Source of the DNA: a virus
DNA: 64,000 nt
IMG/VR virus record: IMGVR_UViG_3300028844_006119
Span: 78,187 to 142,186 of that record
Direction: 5' to 3' (one strand)
The position numbers and the translations under genes are program-made. Under the pieces are notes generated by a model. That model did no database searches. It had not been told where the DNA came from and saw only the letters and a list, made by a program, of their open reading frames with translations. How positions within the stretch are numbered: the stretch's first letter is position 1; every line of letters begins with the position of its first letter. Of the stretch, positions 42,818-49,958 are shown one piece after another.

Positions 42818-43426
42818 ATGCCAGTCTCTAAAGCCCTAGAAAGCGCTACCAACTACGCTACTCGCTGGACCAGCGAGCGCGTGGAGCGCCGTTTGGACGA
42901 TAGAGACGACCTACTTAGCGAAGGCCTCTACAACCTCGAGAACCGTACCGTCACTCTCTCGGGAGACGCTACGGGGACCGGAACCGTAGACAGTAGTGGT
43001 GATCTAGACATTGCGGTCTCCCTAGCAAGCTCGTCCTTCGCGGGACTTGCTTCTACGGGAGATCTTGATGTCGACGGCGACACTACGATGGGTGGCGATC
43101 TAACATTCGATAGCACCGTCTCCCAATCCATCACCGGACCGGTGACCGCATCTCTTTCGCTATCGCCCGGAGCTGCGGATCAGTCCCTACTTCTGTCTAT
43201 TCCTACCTACGGGAATATGGTGGAGATGAACGGCCCCAACATGGGGTTTTTCAGAGCAAGTCCTGTCGGGCAGCCCTCGAGCACCGGGGAGACCTCCGGC
43301 GTCACTGCAGGATTGGGCACTGCCCTTAATGATGATTCTACTTTCACTGGTGGAGTCGGTACGACTGCATACACCATTAGTGATATTGTGAAGCATCTCA
43401 AAAACCTAGGCCTGCTCGCGCAGTGA
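42818..43426 (+). CDS. Small tail-associated protein, paralogue 2
   Basis: The 202-residue protein shares the Arg/Asp-rich helix (ERRLDDRDDLLSEG) with its neighbour. Its remainder is unlike the neighbour: a fibre-like repetitive domain (LSGDATGTGTVDSSGDLDI, then GDLDVDGDTTMGGDLTF) and a short helical end (ISDIVKHLKNLGLLAQ). The GD-rich repeats are typical of phage fibre shafts. The pair probably uses one docking helix for two surface domains. Confidence 0.65.
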   Translation: MPVSKALESATNYATRWTSERVERRLDDRDDLLSEGLYNLENRTVTLSGDATGTGTVDSSGDLDIAVSLASSSFAGLASTGDLDVDGDTTMGGDLTFDSTVSQSITGPVTASLSLSPGAADQSLLLSIPTYGNMVEMNGPNMGFFRASPVGQPSSTGETSGVTAGLGTALNDDSTFTGGVGTTAYTISDIVKHLKNLGLLAQ

Positions 43427-43449
43427 TCTCCATCCTTTAGGAGCCTAAA

Positions 43450-44148
43450 ATGGCATCTCTTTCTCAGTGGTCTCCGTACGAGGACAACGTCCAGGGCGGC
43501 ATGTCCGACGGGCGCTTCATGAACGCCGCATACACGGTCGTGTGTGCAGGCCCTCCTCGCCTCTCCCAGGTCGGCGGTCCCGAGTTCCTCGGCGCTGCCC
43601 TGGCTGCCGGCTCCGGTACCGAGGACATGCTCGCGTACCCGATTGGCGTGATTCAGAACTTCAATCTGAGCCACAACATGCAGCTGAGCCGGATCTTTGA
43701 GCTCGGCTCTGTCCGGTCGTACTTCATCCCCGGTCGGGTGATGGGTCAGATTGGTCTTGGTCGCGTGCTGTACCACGGCCCGTCGCTTCTGCGCGTGCTG
43801 TACGCGTACTACACCGACATCATCCCGCCCACGTTTGTGGATCCGGTCTTCTCGAACATTGGCGCTGCTACGGTCGCCAACCCGCACGATGTCATCATCC
43901 CGCCGGGCTACGAGAACATCTTCCTCAACCTGGCTTCGGACCTCTTTACTCAGCCTGTCGGTCTGCTTCTCCTCATGAAGGACAGCAACGAGGACACTCT
44001 GGGTGCTGGTTACTTCGAGTCGTGCTACATCCCCAACCACAGCATCTCTACTGACGCCATGGGCACGCTCATCCAGGAGCAGGCCGGTGTGCAGTTTGAG
44101 CGCATGGTTCCCGTCAACACCGAGGTTGTCGGCCTAATCACCGGATAA
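43450..44148 (+). CDS. Tail tube protein
   Basis: The 232-residue protein follows the sheath region and has the beta-barrel pattern of tube proteins (FNLSHNMQLSRIFELGSVRSY, with a central loop and closing strands). Only small Gly/Pro loops interrupt it. Tube subunits stack inside the sheath to form the DNA channel. It has no tag or K-x-A-S site. The assignment rests on order and general pattern. Confidence 0.7.
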   Translation: MASLSQWSPYEDNVQGGMSDGRFMNAAYTVVCAGPPRLSQVGGPEFLGAALAAGSGTEDMLAYPIGVIQNFNLSHNMQLSRIFELGSVRSYFIPGRVMGQIGLGRVLYHGPSLLRVLYAYYTDIIPPTFVDPVFSNIGAATVANPHDVIIPPGYENIFLNLASDLFTQPVGLLLLMKDSNEDTLGAGYFESCYIPNHSISTDAMGTLIQEQAGVQFERMVPVNTEVVGLITG

Positions 44149-44158
44149 AGGAAGAGAC

Positions 44159-44401
44159 ATGAATAAGATCGCAATGTACGAAGAGCTGCTCGAAAATCAC
44201 CCTCTCTGGAGCAAAGAAGGAGGCATTAGTTCGGGGCTGAAGGCCCTGAAGGCCTCCGGTCTGAAGGCCTCCGGTCTGAAGGCGGGGACGGCTAAGAAGA
44301 TGCTTGCAGCACGACCGATGTCGCAGGGGGGGTCGCAGAGATGGATGATGAAGAGCACACCATCGCTGAGGCAGAATGTCGGGTCTCTTTTCAAGAGGTA
44401 G
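44159..44401 (+). CDS. Small basic protein with tandem repeat
   Basis: The 80-residue protein starts MNKIAMYEELLENHP, matching the N terminus of the gene after the polymerase (MNKIAAYEIAL). The middle has a short tandem repeat (LKASG units, encoded by a 15-bp repeat CTGAAGGCCTCCGGT). The remainder is Lys/Arg/Met-rich. It is the first of four consecutive small tagged genes after the tube gene. Probably a packaged or DNA-binding virion protein. Confidence 0.65.
   Translation: MNKIAMYEELLENHPLWSKEGGISSGLKALKASGLKASGLKAGTAKKMLAARPMSQGGSQRWMMKSTPSLRQNVGSLFKR
44258..44295 (+). repeat. Short tandem repeat inside a small virion gene
   Basis: CTGAAGGCCTCCGGT is repeated in tandem about two and a half times and encodes LKASG units. 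It keeps the reading frame, so repeat number could vary between related phages without breaking the protein. Confidence 0.7.
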
Positions 44402-44408
44402 GTAAGCG

Positions 44409-44696
44409 GTGGATCTTGAAGTCCTACATTTCTTCTCTGATGAGGTGGAGAAGACTGCGTCTGGCCCGTGGAATCAGAACGCTGGCGCGTTCGCAAGTGT
44501 CGCCGGGGAGCTGGACGATGGCGGCGGGTTCACTGTCTCTGATCTTCGGAAGTACCTGCGCTACCCACAGTCGCGATCCTCAGTTCAGCGACCTACTAAG
44601 CCTACGGTGATGTGGACCTCCTCGGATGCAGAGGACTGGCTCATCTTCAGCCCAAACAAGCACCGGGCGTTTGTTCGCTGGGCTAGAGGCAAATGA
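44409..44696 (+). CDS. Small tagged protein (LHFFSDEVEKTAS)
   Basis: A GTG start gives 95 residues. Residues 5-18 read VLHFFSDEVEKTAS, joining the FFSDE tag to a K-T-A-S site. The remaining 75 residues form a small acidic then basic domain of unknown fold. The first 44 bases after the start are nearly identical to those of the next gene (three differences), a sign of recent duplication. Confidence 0.7.
   Translation: MDLEVLHFFSDEVEKTASGPWNQNAGAFASVAGELDDGGGFTVSDLRKYLRYPQSRSSVQRPTKPTVMWTSSDAEDWLIFSPNKHRAFVRWARGK
44410..44453 (+). repeat. Duplicated tag-coding DNA, first copy
   Basis: This 44-bp stretch and 44697-44740 differ at only three positions, all at third codon positions, and both encode the leader LEVLHFFSDEVEK. 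The flanking sequences are unrelated. The duplication therefore moved the leader, not a whole gene. Confidence 0.8.
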
Positions 44697-44941
44697 TGGA
44701 TCTCGAAGTCTTACATTTCTTTTCTGATGAGGTGGAGAAGCTCGCAGCGAAGAGTCGGCACAACTACTACATGCGGAATCGTAATCAGATTCTGCAGAAG
44801 CAGCGTCAGTACCGAGCCAAGAACAAGGCCGGTATTGCACGCAGGCAGAAGATGTACCGGCGGAAGGTAAAGATGGGCGCGCATAGACAGCGTAAGCGCA
44901 TCTCTACGGGCCACTCCTACACCTACGGCGGGTACAGATAG
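44693..44941 (+). CDS. Tagged, strongly basic protein (LHFFSDEVEKLA)
   Basis: Two adjacent ATG codons (44693 and 44696) both fit; the first overlaps the preceding stop. After the tag LHFFSDEVEKLAAK the rest of the 82-residue protein is packed with Arg, Lys, Gln and Tyr (for example NQILQKQRQYRAK and RRQKMYRRKVK). This would bind DNA. A capsid-targeting leader on a polycationic payload fits a packaged DNA-condensing protein. That role is inference. Confidence 0.75.
   Translation: MMDLEVLHFFSDEVEKLAAKSRHNYYMRNRNQILQKQRQYRAKNKAGIARRQKMYRRKVKMGAHRQRKRISTGHSYTYGGYR
44697..44740 (+). repeat. Duplicated tag-coding DNA, second copy
   Basis: Second copy of the leader-coding repeat. It begins the strongly basic gene, whereas the first copy begins a gene with a different body. 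Synonymous-only differences imply selection on the leader peptide. Confidence 0.8.
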
Positions 44942-45876
44942 TGGATGTCCCTGACCTATTCGACCAGAAGAGGAAGAAGGTCTCTGGGCTAAAGATGCCC
45001 AGGCAGTTTACTCCGCGGTTACCCGGCGCATCCACTAAGGGGCAGGCTCCCATAAACCCGTTCTCAGGAAATAAGATGAAGGTCGCATCCCTGTCTTCTT
45101 TCCGAGAAGCTCAGCTCATAAAGACTGCCTCTGCGGAAGACGCTCATCTCTACTTTGAGATGTGCAAGCTTGCGGATACTGGGGATGAGCTTAAGATTCG
45201 CATGTTCCTAGCGCAGCATCCTGAGATGGAGAAAGACGCTGGGATCATCGGCCACGGCTTCAGGCTGCTGAGTAAGGCCCTGGGAGGGGCAGGTAAGACT
45301 TTCAACAGTAGCCGCTTGACTGCCGCCGCAGGCAAAGCTGAATACGCAGCAGCAAAAAGGTTCAGCGGGGCGGCGGTAAATCCTAGAAACCTAGGGCAGG
45401 CCGCTAAGGAAACCCAGTACGCCTCTCTAGCGGGAGCTTCTGGTAAGCGGGGAGGGGAGCTCACCGCTGCCGCAAAAAACATCCGAGAAGCCAAAGCCGT
45501 CAAATCTCAGGTAAATGCTGGGCAGTTTGCTGCACCTGCTGCGGCTCCTGCTCCCTCTAACGTCGTCCCTGGCGCCCCTTCCGCGTTTAAGGGACAGCCG
45601 GACAAATATGTAAAGGCATATGCGGACGTCGGGGATGAGACAGCTAAGAGGACCCTGGCCGGCAGAGTAAGTGAGAAGCAGCTCGAAGCTGTCGCGAAGA
45701 CCGCTCCTACTCCTAAGACGGAGCTGCTCTCGAACAGTACTCTCGGCAAGGCCATCGTGGGCACGGCCGCCGTAGGCGGGGTCGGGGCTGTGGGCTACGG
45801 AGGCTACAAGGGCGTTCAGCGCGGAAAGGCGCAGAACCTGCAGCAGCAGGCTCGCGGGTTCAACTACGGGATGTAG
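44941..45876 (+). CDS. Virion-type protein with KTAS site and Gly-rich end
   Basis: A GTG start overlaps the previous stop. The 311-residue protein has a basic N terminus, AQLIKTASAEDAHLYF near residues 58-72, a long Ala/Lys/Ser-rich middle, and a C-terminal hydrophobic glycine zipper (VGTAAVGGVGAVGYGGYKGV) with a basic tail. It is the last gene of the head-tail operon and overlaps the convergent leftward gene by 17 bases. It belongs to the Gly-rich virion group. Confidence 0.7.
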   Translation: MDVPDLFDQKRKKVSGLKMPRQFTPRLPGASTKGQAPINPFSGNKMKVASLSSFREAQLIKTASAEDAHLYFEMCKLADTGDELKIRMFLAQHPEMEKDAGIIGHGFRLLSKALGGAGKTFNSSRLTAAAGKAEYAAAKRFSGAAVNPRNLGQAAKETQYASLAGASGKRGGELTAAAKNIREAKAVKSQVNAGQFAAPAAAPAPSNVVPGAPSAFKGQPDKYVKAYADVGDETAKRTLAGRVSEKQLEAVAKTAPTPKTELLSNSTLGKAIVGTAAVGGVGAVGYGGYKGVQRGKAQNLQQQARGFNYGM

Positions 45877-46132
45877 ACACGGCTCTTAGGAGCCCTTCAG
45901 TGTCGAAGCTGGTAGACCTGCCTTTCTTCTCCGCCTGGCATACCTTCTTGCGCAGAGGGTCCATAGGCTCTGATGTCTGAGGGTCATAGATCCCCTCGTC
46001 CTCGATGGCCGTGTCGATAAGCGCGTACAGCACTTCCTTCTTGCTGACTTTCCTGTCCAGTCTCTCAGACAGGGTCCTGGCAGTTCGCTCCAGGTAGGCA
46101 GATTGGTGCTGATTAATCGTCATGGTCGGCAT
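45860..46132 (-). CDS. Small helical protein, possible DNA-binding
   Basis: This 90-residue protein starts at an ATG with AGGTGG upstream; a second in-frame ATG lies three codons on. It is helical with a central KVSKKEVLYALIDTAIED segment and a basic end. The first 45 residues resemble ribbon-helix-helix or small HTH regulators in length and charge, but no signature is clear. It follows the VWA gene after a terminator. Confidence 0.55.
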   Translation of the reverse strand: MPTMTINQHQSAYLERTARTLSERLDRKVSKKEVLYALIDTAIEDEGIYDPQTSEPMDPLRKKVCQAEKKGRSTSFDTEGLLRAVSTSRS

Positions 46133-46149
46133 AAAAGTTCCACCTAAAA

Positions 46150-46173
46150 GACAGTGGGGTTTCCCCCACTGTC
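46150..46173 (-). terminator. Terminator after the VWA gene
   Basis: GACAGTGGGG pairs perfectly with CCCCACTGTC around a 4-nt loop, and in the leftward direction TTTT follows the stem. It lies five bases after the stop of the VWA gene; the next leftward gene starts 17 bases beyond. Confidence 0.75.
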
Positions 46174-46178
46174 AGACC

Positions 46179-48029
46179 TCATCGGCCCATGTGTGACTCA
46201 ATCATAACCCGAGCGCTCTCTTCGAGGGCCTTGGGCAGATCGGGTACGGTTGCTACAAGCCCGTAGCGCCCCACACCAAAGGCATTGTCGTAGTAGTCAG
46301 AGTTCTGAGATCCAATGCCCAGAATCGATACCACGATCCCATCTACTCGCATCTCCCGAAGGACTGCGTGAAGGTCTTCTACGGCGTTCCCGGTGCTTCT
46401 CCGCCCTCGGCAGCTAGTCGGGAACCCGTCTGTAATCATCAAGACGGCCCTATCTGTCTTGGCCGTCTTGGCCCATTCCCAGGCGGCATCCAAGGCCTGG
46501 ACCATAGAGGTCATCCCCATTGTAAGTCCGGGGACGTTCTTTGGGCTGCCCACCTTGGAGAAGAAGAAGAGCTCGGAAGAGAACCCCCAGAGCTGAAGTC
46601 GGACATTCACTCCCTTGCAGGCAAAGTCGATATTAGCGACTGCCTGGTCCAGGAGGTCCATGCCCCACCCAGCCATGGACCCGGACACGTCCATCAGGAC
46701 CAACAGGTCCATGCCTCCGTACTTACGAGTCTCCTTAAAGAGCTTGGTCGTAGAAAACGAGTTCGAGATCTTTGCGTTGATCACGGACTCAATGTCCAGG
46801 TCTTGCCCTGTCCAGGCCCTACGCATCTCCTTCTTCATCTTCACGTTCTCGAGATGCCTGCGCATGCGGGCCGCCCGAGGCGTGGGACTAGGAAGTCTCT
46901 GGGAGGGGGTGACCATAGATCCCCGAATGCCGGAGACCTTGGCTGCAGACAGGAGGATGTCCTCTTGCCCACGCTTTCGGCTCTTCTTAGCCTTCCCCAG
47001 CTCCTTCTTGGCTACCTGAATTCGGGAGAACATCTTCTCAGTCCCGCTCTTTAGGAGCTTCTCCAGGGAAGAGTCTTCCTTCGAGCCGTCCTTTCCGGTC
47101 TTGCTGTCATCGTCCTTGGCTGTCATCAGCTTCTGGATCTCAAGCAGCTTCTTGGCGGAGACCTTCTTCTTCCTCTTCCTGCCAGTAGGGTCATTCTCGG
47201 GCTGGAGGTCTTTCCCTCCAAGTGGATTGTCCTCGTTATCCCCGTGGCCTTTTCCCGAATCTCCCATGTTGGAGATGGCCTTGTTCAGCAGGTCCAGCTT
47301 CATCTGCTGCTGTTGCTGTCGGGTGCTGTTTTGCTGCGGATCTGGCGGGAACTGCTTCAACAGCTCATCGGCGATGTCGTCGACTAGGCGGGACGTAAGG
47401 GCAATACACGCCTTGTTGTCTACAAGCTCTACTCTCGAGCGAGCAATCTTCATATGCTTGGCACATGCCTTGAACTCATCGGGAGCGCCAGGGGTCTCCA
47501 CCCCGGCAGCGATTCTTCCCAGGTAGGAGATCAAGTCCTTCTCAGCCTGATCCTCCATGTCGTTTGCCGCAATGTCATGCCATCTCTGCCGAAGAAGGTC
47601 TGCACCTCCAGCGTACAGTTCTCCCCACACCGAACAGCACCGCCAGTCCTCCAGGACGTTCCACAGGTGATGAACCAGGCCCTCCAGCTTAGCTGTATAG
47701 GGAATGGCGTCCGGGTGGGTCTTGGGAATGCTGGCTTTCTTCAGTAGCCGCTCTACCGCCTTCTCACGGAAAGCCTCCGTCAGCTCGAGGTCTGTGCCCC
47801 CGAATGGGTGGCTGATCTCATGCTCCAGGATGAGGTATGCCTCCGGGTCTTGGAGAGGCACCCGGAAGAATGTGGCGCAGTCTGTGCTTCCAGACGGGGC
47901 ATTGACCAGGTCAAAGTCCTTCCCCATCATCTTAGAGAAGGTGGCCGTGAGGATCTGCATACGTTCCAGCAGTTCCCCAGGCGTCCCTCCCATTGCCCCC
48001 AGGTCGAGGGGGGTTCGATTACCAGTCAT
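46179..48029 (-). CDS. VWA-domain protein, CobT-like partner of an AAA ATPase
   Basis: The 616-residue protein ends in a von Willebrand A domain with the MIDAS motif DVSGSM (about residue 445), a conserved Thr-region (GLTMGMTSM) and MITDGFP. The N-terminal half includes HEISHPFGG and a helical region, and a Lys/Asp-rich linker separates the parts, as in CobT-type proteins. It lies next to a MoxR/CobS-like ATPase with one small gene between. Such pairs act as metal-insertion or remodelling machines. In this phage the substrate is unknown. Confidence 0.8.
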   Translation of the reverse strand: MTGNRTPLDLGAMGGTPGELLERMQILTATFSKMMGKDFDLVNAPSGSTDCATFFRVPLQDPEAYLILEHEISHPFGGTDLELTEAFREKAVERLLKKASIPKTHPDAIPYTAKLEGLVHHLWNVLEDWRCCSVWGELYAGGADLLRQRWHDIAANDMEDQAEKDLISYLGRIAAGVETPGAPDEFKACAKHMKIARSRVELVDNKACIALTSRLVDDIADELLKQFPPDPQQNSTRQQQQQMKLDLLNKAISNMGDSGKGHGDNEDNPLGGKDLQPENDPTGRKRKKKVSAKKLLEIQKLMTAKDDDSKTGKDGSKEDSSLEKLLKSGTEKMFSRIQVAKKELGKAKKSRKRGQEDILLSAAKVSGIRGSMVTPSQRLPSPTPRAARMRRHLENVKMKKEMRRAWTGQDLDIESVINAKISNSFSTTKLFKETRKYGGMDLLVLMDVSGSMAGWGMDLLDQAVANIDFACKGVNVRLQLWGFSSELFFFSKVGSPKNVPGLTMGMTSMVQALDAAWEWAKTAKTDRAVLMITDGFPTSCRGRRSTGNAVEDLHAVLREMRVDGIVVSILGIGSQNSDYYDNAFGVGRYGLVATVPDLPKALEESARVMIESHMGR

Positions 48030-48372
48030 TTTCTTTCTTCATCCTCTCCTTAATTGCCCCAGCGATTGCCCAGGCCTTTGGCTTGCGCCGGTAGCTGATG
48101 ACGGTCCAGTGCCCCATGGGGGCATCGGACTCGAGCATGGACGTCACATCCTCCGTGTACTGCTCCTGGGCCTCCGCCTCGCACTGTCGGAGTAGCTTAC
48201 TGCTCCTTCGAGACCGCTCCATTCTGCGAAGTTCGCCCTCCAAGAGATACTCCGCTTCCTCCTCTACGCAGGTGTTGAGATACTGAAGGACCGAGTCCAT
48301 GTCGGCCTTCCTTGCCCGGTTGGTGAACCACCCGGTCAGCTCTTCGAAAGTACCGAACATGCGGGCTCCCAT
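48019..48372 (-). CDS. Small gene between ATPase and VWA partner
   Basis: The 117-residue protein overlaps both neighbours (37 bases upstream, 11 downstream), so the three genes are coupled. It is helical and charged (EEEAEYLLEGELRRMERSRRS) with a short Trp-containing end. It could be an adaptor for the AAA-VWA pair. No family is recognised. Confidence 0.65.
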   Translation of the reverse strand: MGARMFGTFEELTGWFTNRARKADMDSVLQYLNTCVEEEAEYLLEGELRRMERSRRSSKLLRQCEAEAQEQYTEDVTSMLESDAPMGHWTVISYRRKPKAWAIAGAIKERMKKENDW

Positions 48373-49223
48373 AGCTTCACGTTAGCGATGTTGACGGAGA
48401 AGATGCTCTGAATTCGAGCTCGAATCTTGTCCCTATGGTCCGGCTCGAACTTGGCCTCCAGGATGCGAAACATCCTCTCCTTCCCGATTCGCTCTGTAAG
48501 GCGGACCAGGTAGCAGAGGTCACGAGTGGAGAGGGCGTAGTCCCATTCCCCGGTACGAGATTCTCCCGCCAGGGTCAGTAGACGGCTGACGAGTCTCCGC
48601 TCATTGACCGCTGCGGGAGAAGAGAACTGCGCCTCCAGTAGCCGGGACTCGTCCTTTTCGTCCATGTACGAGACTTCCGCGAAGTTAAAGCGCGACTGCA
48701 ACGCCTCGTTCAAGGAGTAAGTGCCGCCATAGCCCGGGTTCATCGTACCGACGATCCAGAACTGACAGCCCTTGTTCACCTTGAAGGTCTTGCCCAGGAA
48801 CGGGGCTTCTACTGCACGCCGGAAGTCAGCGACGCTGAACAGGGCGGAGTGCATCTCTGGGCGGAGGGTGTTGATCTCCTCCAAGATCAGAACGCATGCG
48901 CCAGTCTCATTCGCCACCTCGATGGCAGTAGTCAGGGTGCCCAGCGTAAAGAAAACGCTGTCTCCCTGCATGCCGAAGGTGCCGATCAGGTCCCGCGTGT
49001 CTGTCTCGCTGTTGCAGTTCTGCCGGACACGGGACGCGCCAATCTCCGAGCAGAACTCTTCGATGGCCAAGGTCTTGCCCGTGCCCTTGGGGCCCTTCAG
49101 GATTAGAGGATCTCCCCAGGCCAACTCCTCCAGGGTCCCCACAATTCCAGTATCCACGAACAGGTCGTCGTGGTCAGGTACCAGGTCTTCGGCGCTAAGC
49201 CGTACGAATGGAATATCTCCCAT
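48336..49223 (-). CDS. MoxR/CobS-like AAA+ ATPase
   Basis: I use the ATG at 49223, seven bases after GGAG; an ATG six bases earlier is possible. The 295-residue protein has Walker A GPKGTGKT (about residues 43-50), Walker B LILEEINTL (about 112-120), sensor 1 WIVGTMNPG and a sensor-2 region with Arg (LQSRFNF). Its length and motifs fit the MoxR/CobS group. It is the first gene of the ATPase-VWA operon behind the promoter-like motif at 49256-49270. These proteins remodel partners together with VWA proteins. Confidence 0.85.
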   Translation of the reverse strand: MGDIPFVRLSAEDLVPDHDDLFVDTGIVGTLEELAWGDPLILKGPKGTGKTLAIEEFCSEIGASRVRQNCNSETDTRDLIGTFGMQGDSVFFTLGTLTTAIEVANETGACVLILEEINTLRPEMHSALFSVADFRRAVEAPFLGKTFKVNKGCQFWIVGTMNPGYGGTYSLNEALQSRFNFAEVSYMDEKDESRLLEAQFSSPAAVNERRLVSRLLTLAGESRTGEWDYALSTRDLCYLVRLTERIGKERMFRILEAKFEPDHRDKIRARIQSIFSVNIANVKLWEPACSVLSKS

Positions 49224-49242
49224 TTTCATCTCCGAGTGCTAT

Positions 49243-49256
49243 GTGGTTCGTTCCAC
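49243..49256 (-). promoter_or_regulatory. 5'-terminal hairpin of the AAA ATPase leader
   Basis: The predicted transcript starts GTGG and pairs with CCAC after a 6-nt loop, so a 4-bp stem begins at +1 (49256). In DNA one more T-A pair extends it upstream. It is shorter than the hairpins at 6365 and 24039 but is placed identically. Confidence 0.4.
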
Positions 49257-49270
49257 AAAACTCTTATGAC
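49256..49270 (-). promoter_or_regulatory. Leftward promoter-like motif, copy d
   Basis: The reverse strand reads GTCATAAGAGTTTTG, an exact match to GKCATAANNNNTTYG, with CAAAAATCG about 18 bases upstream. The predicted leader before the ATPase start is 33 nt (27 nt to the earlier ATG). It lies in the divergent region facing the rightward gene at 49336. Confidence 0.65.
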
Positions 49271-49335
49271 GCGCATCTTCGATTTTTGTGCTAACAAATA
49301 TTGCGCTGTGCTCACACTCTGGATACCCTGACCCC

Positions 49336-49593
49336 ATGGAAGATCCCAAAGACGACGACATCGACCTCTCTGCGATGAGCAAGGAGCAGGTCCTCGCGGG
49401 TGTCGGGGACCTGCTCATGACTATGCTGGGCTCGAACAGGCTTGCAGTCGTAGCAATGAGCGGGAAGGGGGCCGTCACCTTCCTCAATCCCCTGCTCGCC
49501 CTACACATCCCCCCGGAAGAGCTGGCGCGAGTTCTCCTGGAGTCCTGGGATGACACCGAGGTGGAGGAGCTTCTCGCACATGTCTACGAATAA
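49336..49593 (+). CDS. Small acidic hypothetical protein
   Basis: The ATG at 49336 gives 85 residues, starting MEDPKDDDIDLSAMSKEQVLAGV; a longer frame from 49288 has no better start. It is helical and acidic with a hydrophobic centre. It is the first gene of a rightward unit ending with ParB and a 45-codon gene, and overlaps the next gene. Function is unknown. Confidence 0.65.
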   Translation: MEDPKDDDIDLSAMSKEQVLAGVGDLLMTMLGSNRLAVVAMSGKGAVTFLNPLLALHIPPEELARVLLESWDDTEVEELLAHVYE

Positions 49594-49906
49594 TGTCTTC
49601 CCCCTGTGGAAGAAGACGGGCTGCATCCCGGCCCCTAAGATGGAAGGAGACCGAGTCTCTCTCGGCCTTCTCCAGTCCATGCTTGCCCGGCAGGTGGGCA
49701 GACACGAGACCTTCTCCGATGAACTATTGGAGGAGATGGAGATGACCATTCAGAAGGTCATCACAGACGAGACATCTATTGATTTCTCCGAGAGCGAGAA
49801 ACACCTCTGCGTGGATATCCTCTCGGAATGTGCCCGCGGTGTCTTTGGCTACACCCTGTACTTGCCCAAGAAGTGGCTGGGGCACCTGCGTAAAAAGGAC
49901 GAGTAA
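49580..49906 (+). CDS. Hypothetical protein upstream of ParB-like gene
   Basis: The ATG at 49580 lies in the end of the previous gene (108 residues). The sequence is helical (SLGLLQSMLARQVGRHETFSDELLEEMEM, given as pattern) with a short basic end (HLRKKDE). It has no recognised motif. The coupling suggests the three genes of this unit act together. Confidence 0.6.
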   Translation: MSTNNVFPLWKKTGCIPAPKMEGDRVSLGLLQSMLARQVGRHETFSDELLEEMEMTIQKVITDETSIDFSESEKHLCVDILSECARGVFGYTLYLPKKWLGHLRKKDE

Positions 49907-49958
49907 CGCGGTCACAATACTATTGCCCGGCAACTTAACCCCTGGAGCAAGAGGAAAA

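Noticed and set aside
46123-46137. GGCATAAAAGTTCCA on the plus strand, resembling the promoter motif
   Set aside because: It overlaps the start codon of a leftward gene, points rightward with no rightward gene behind it, and lacks the TTYG end. Probably chance.
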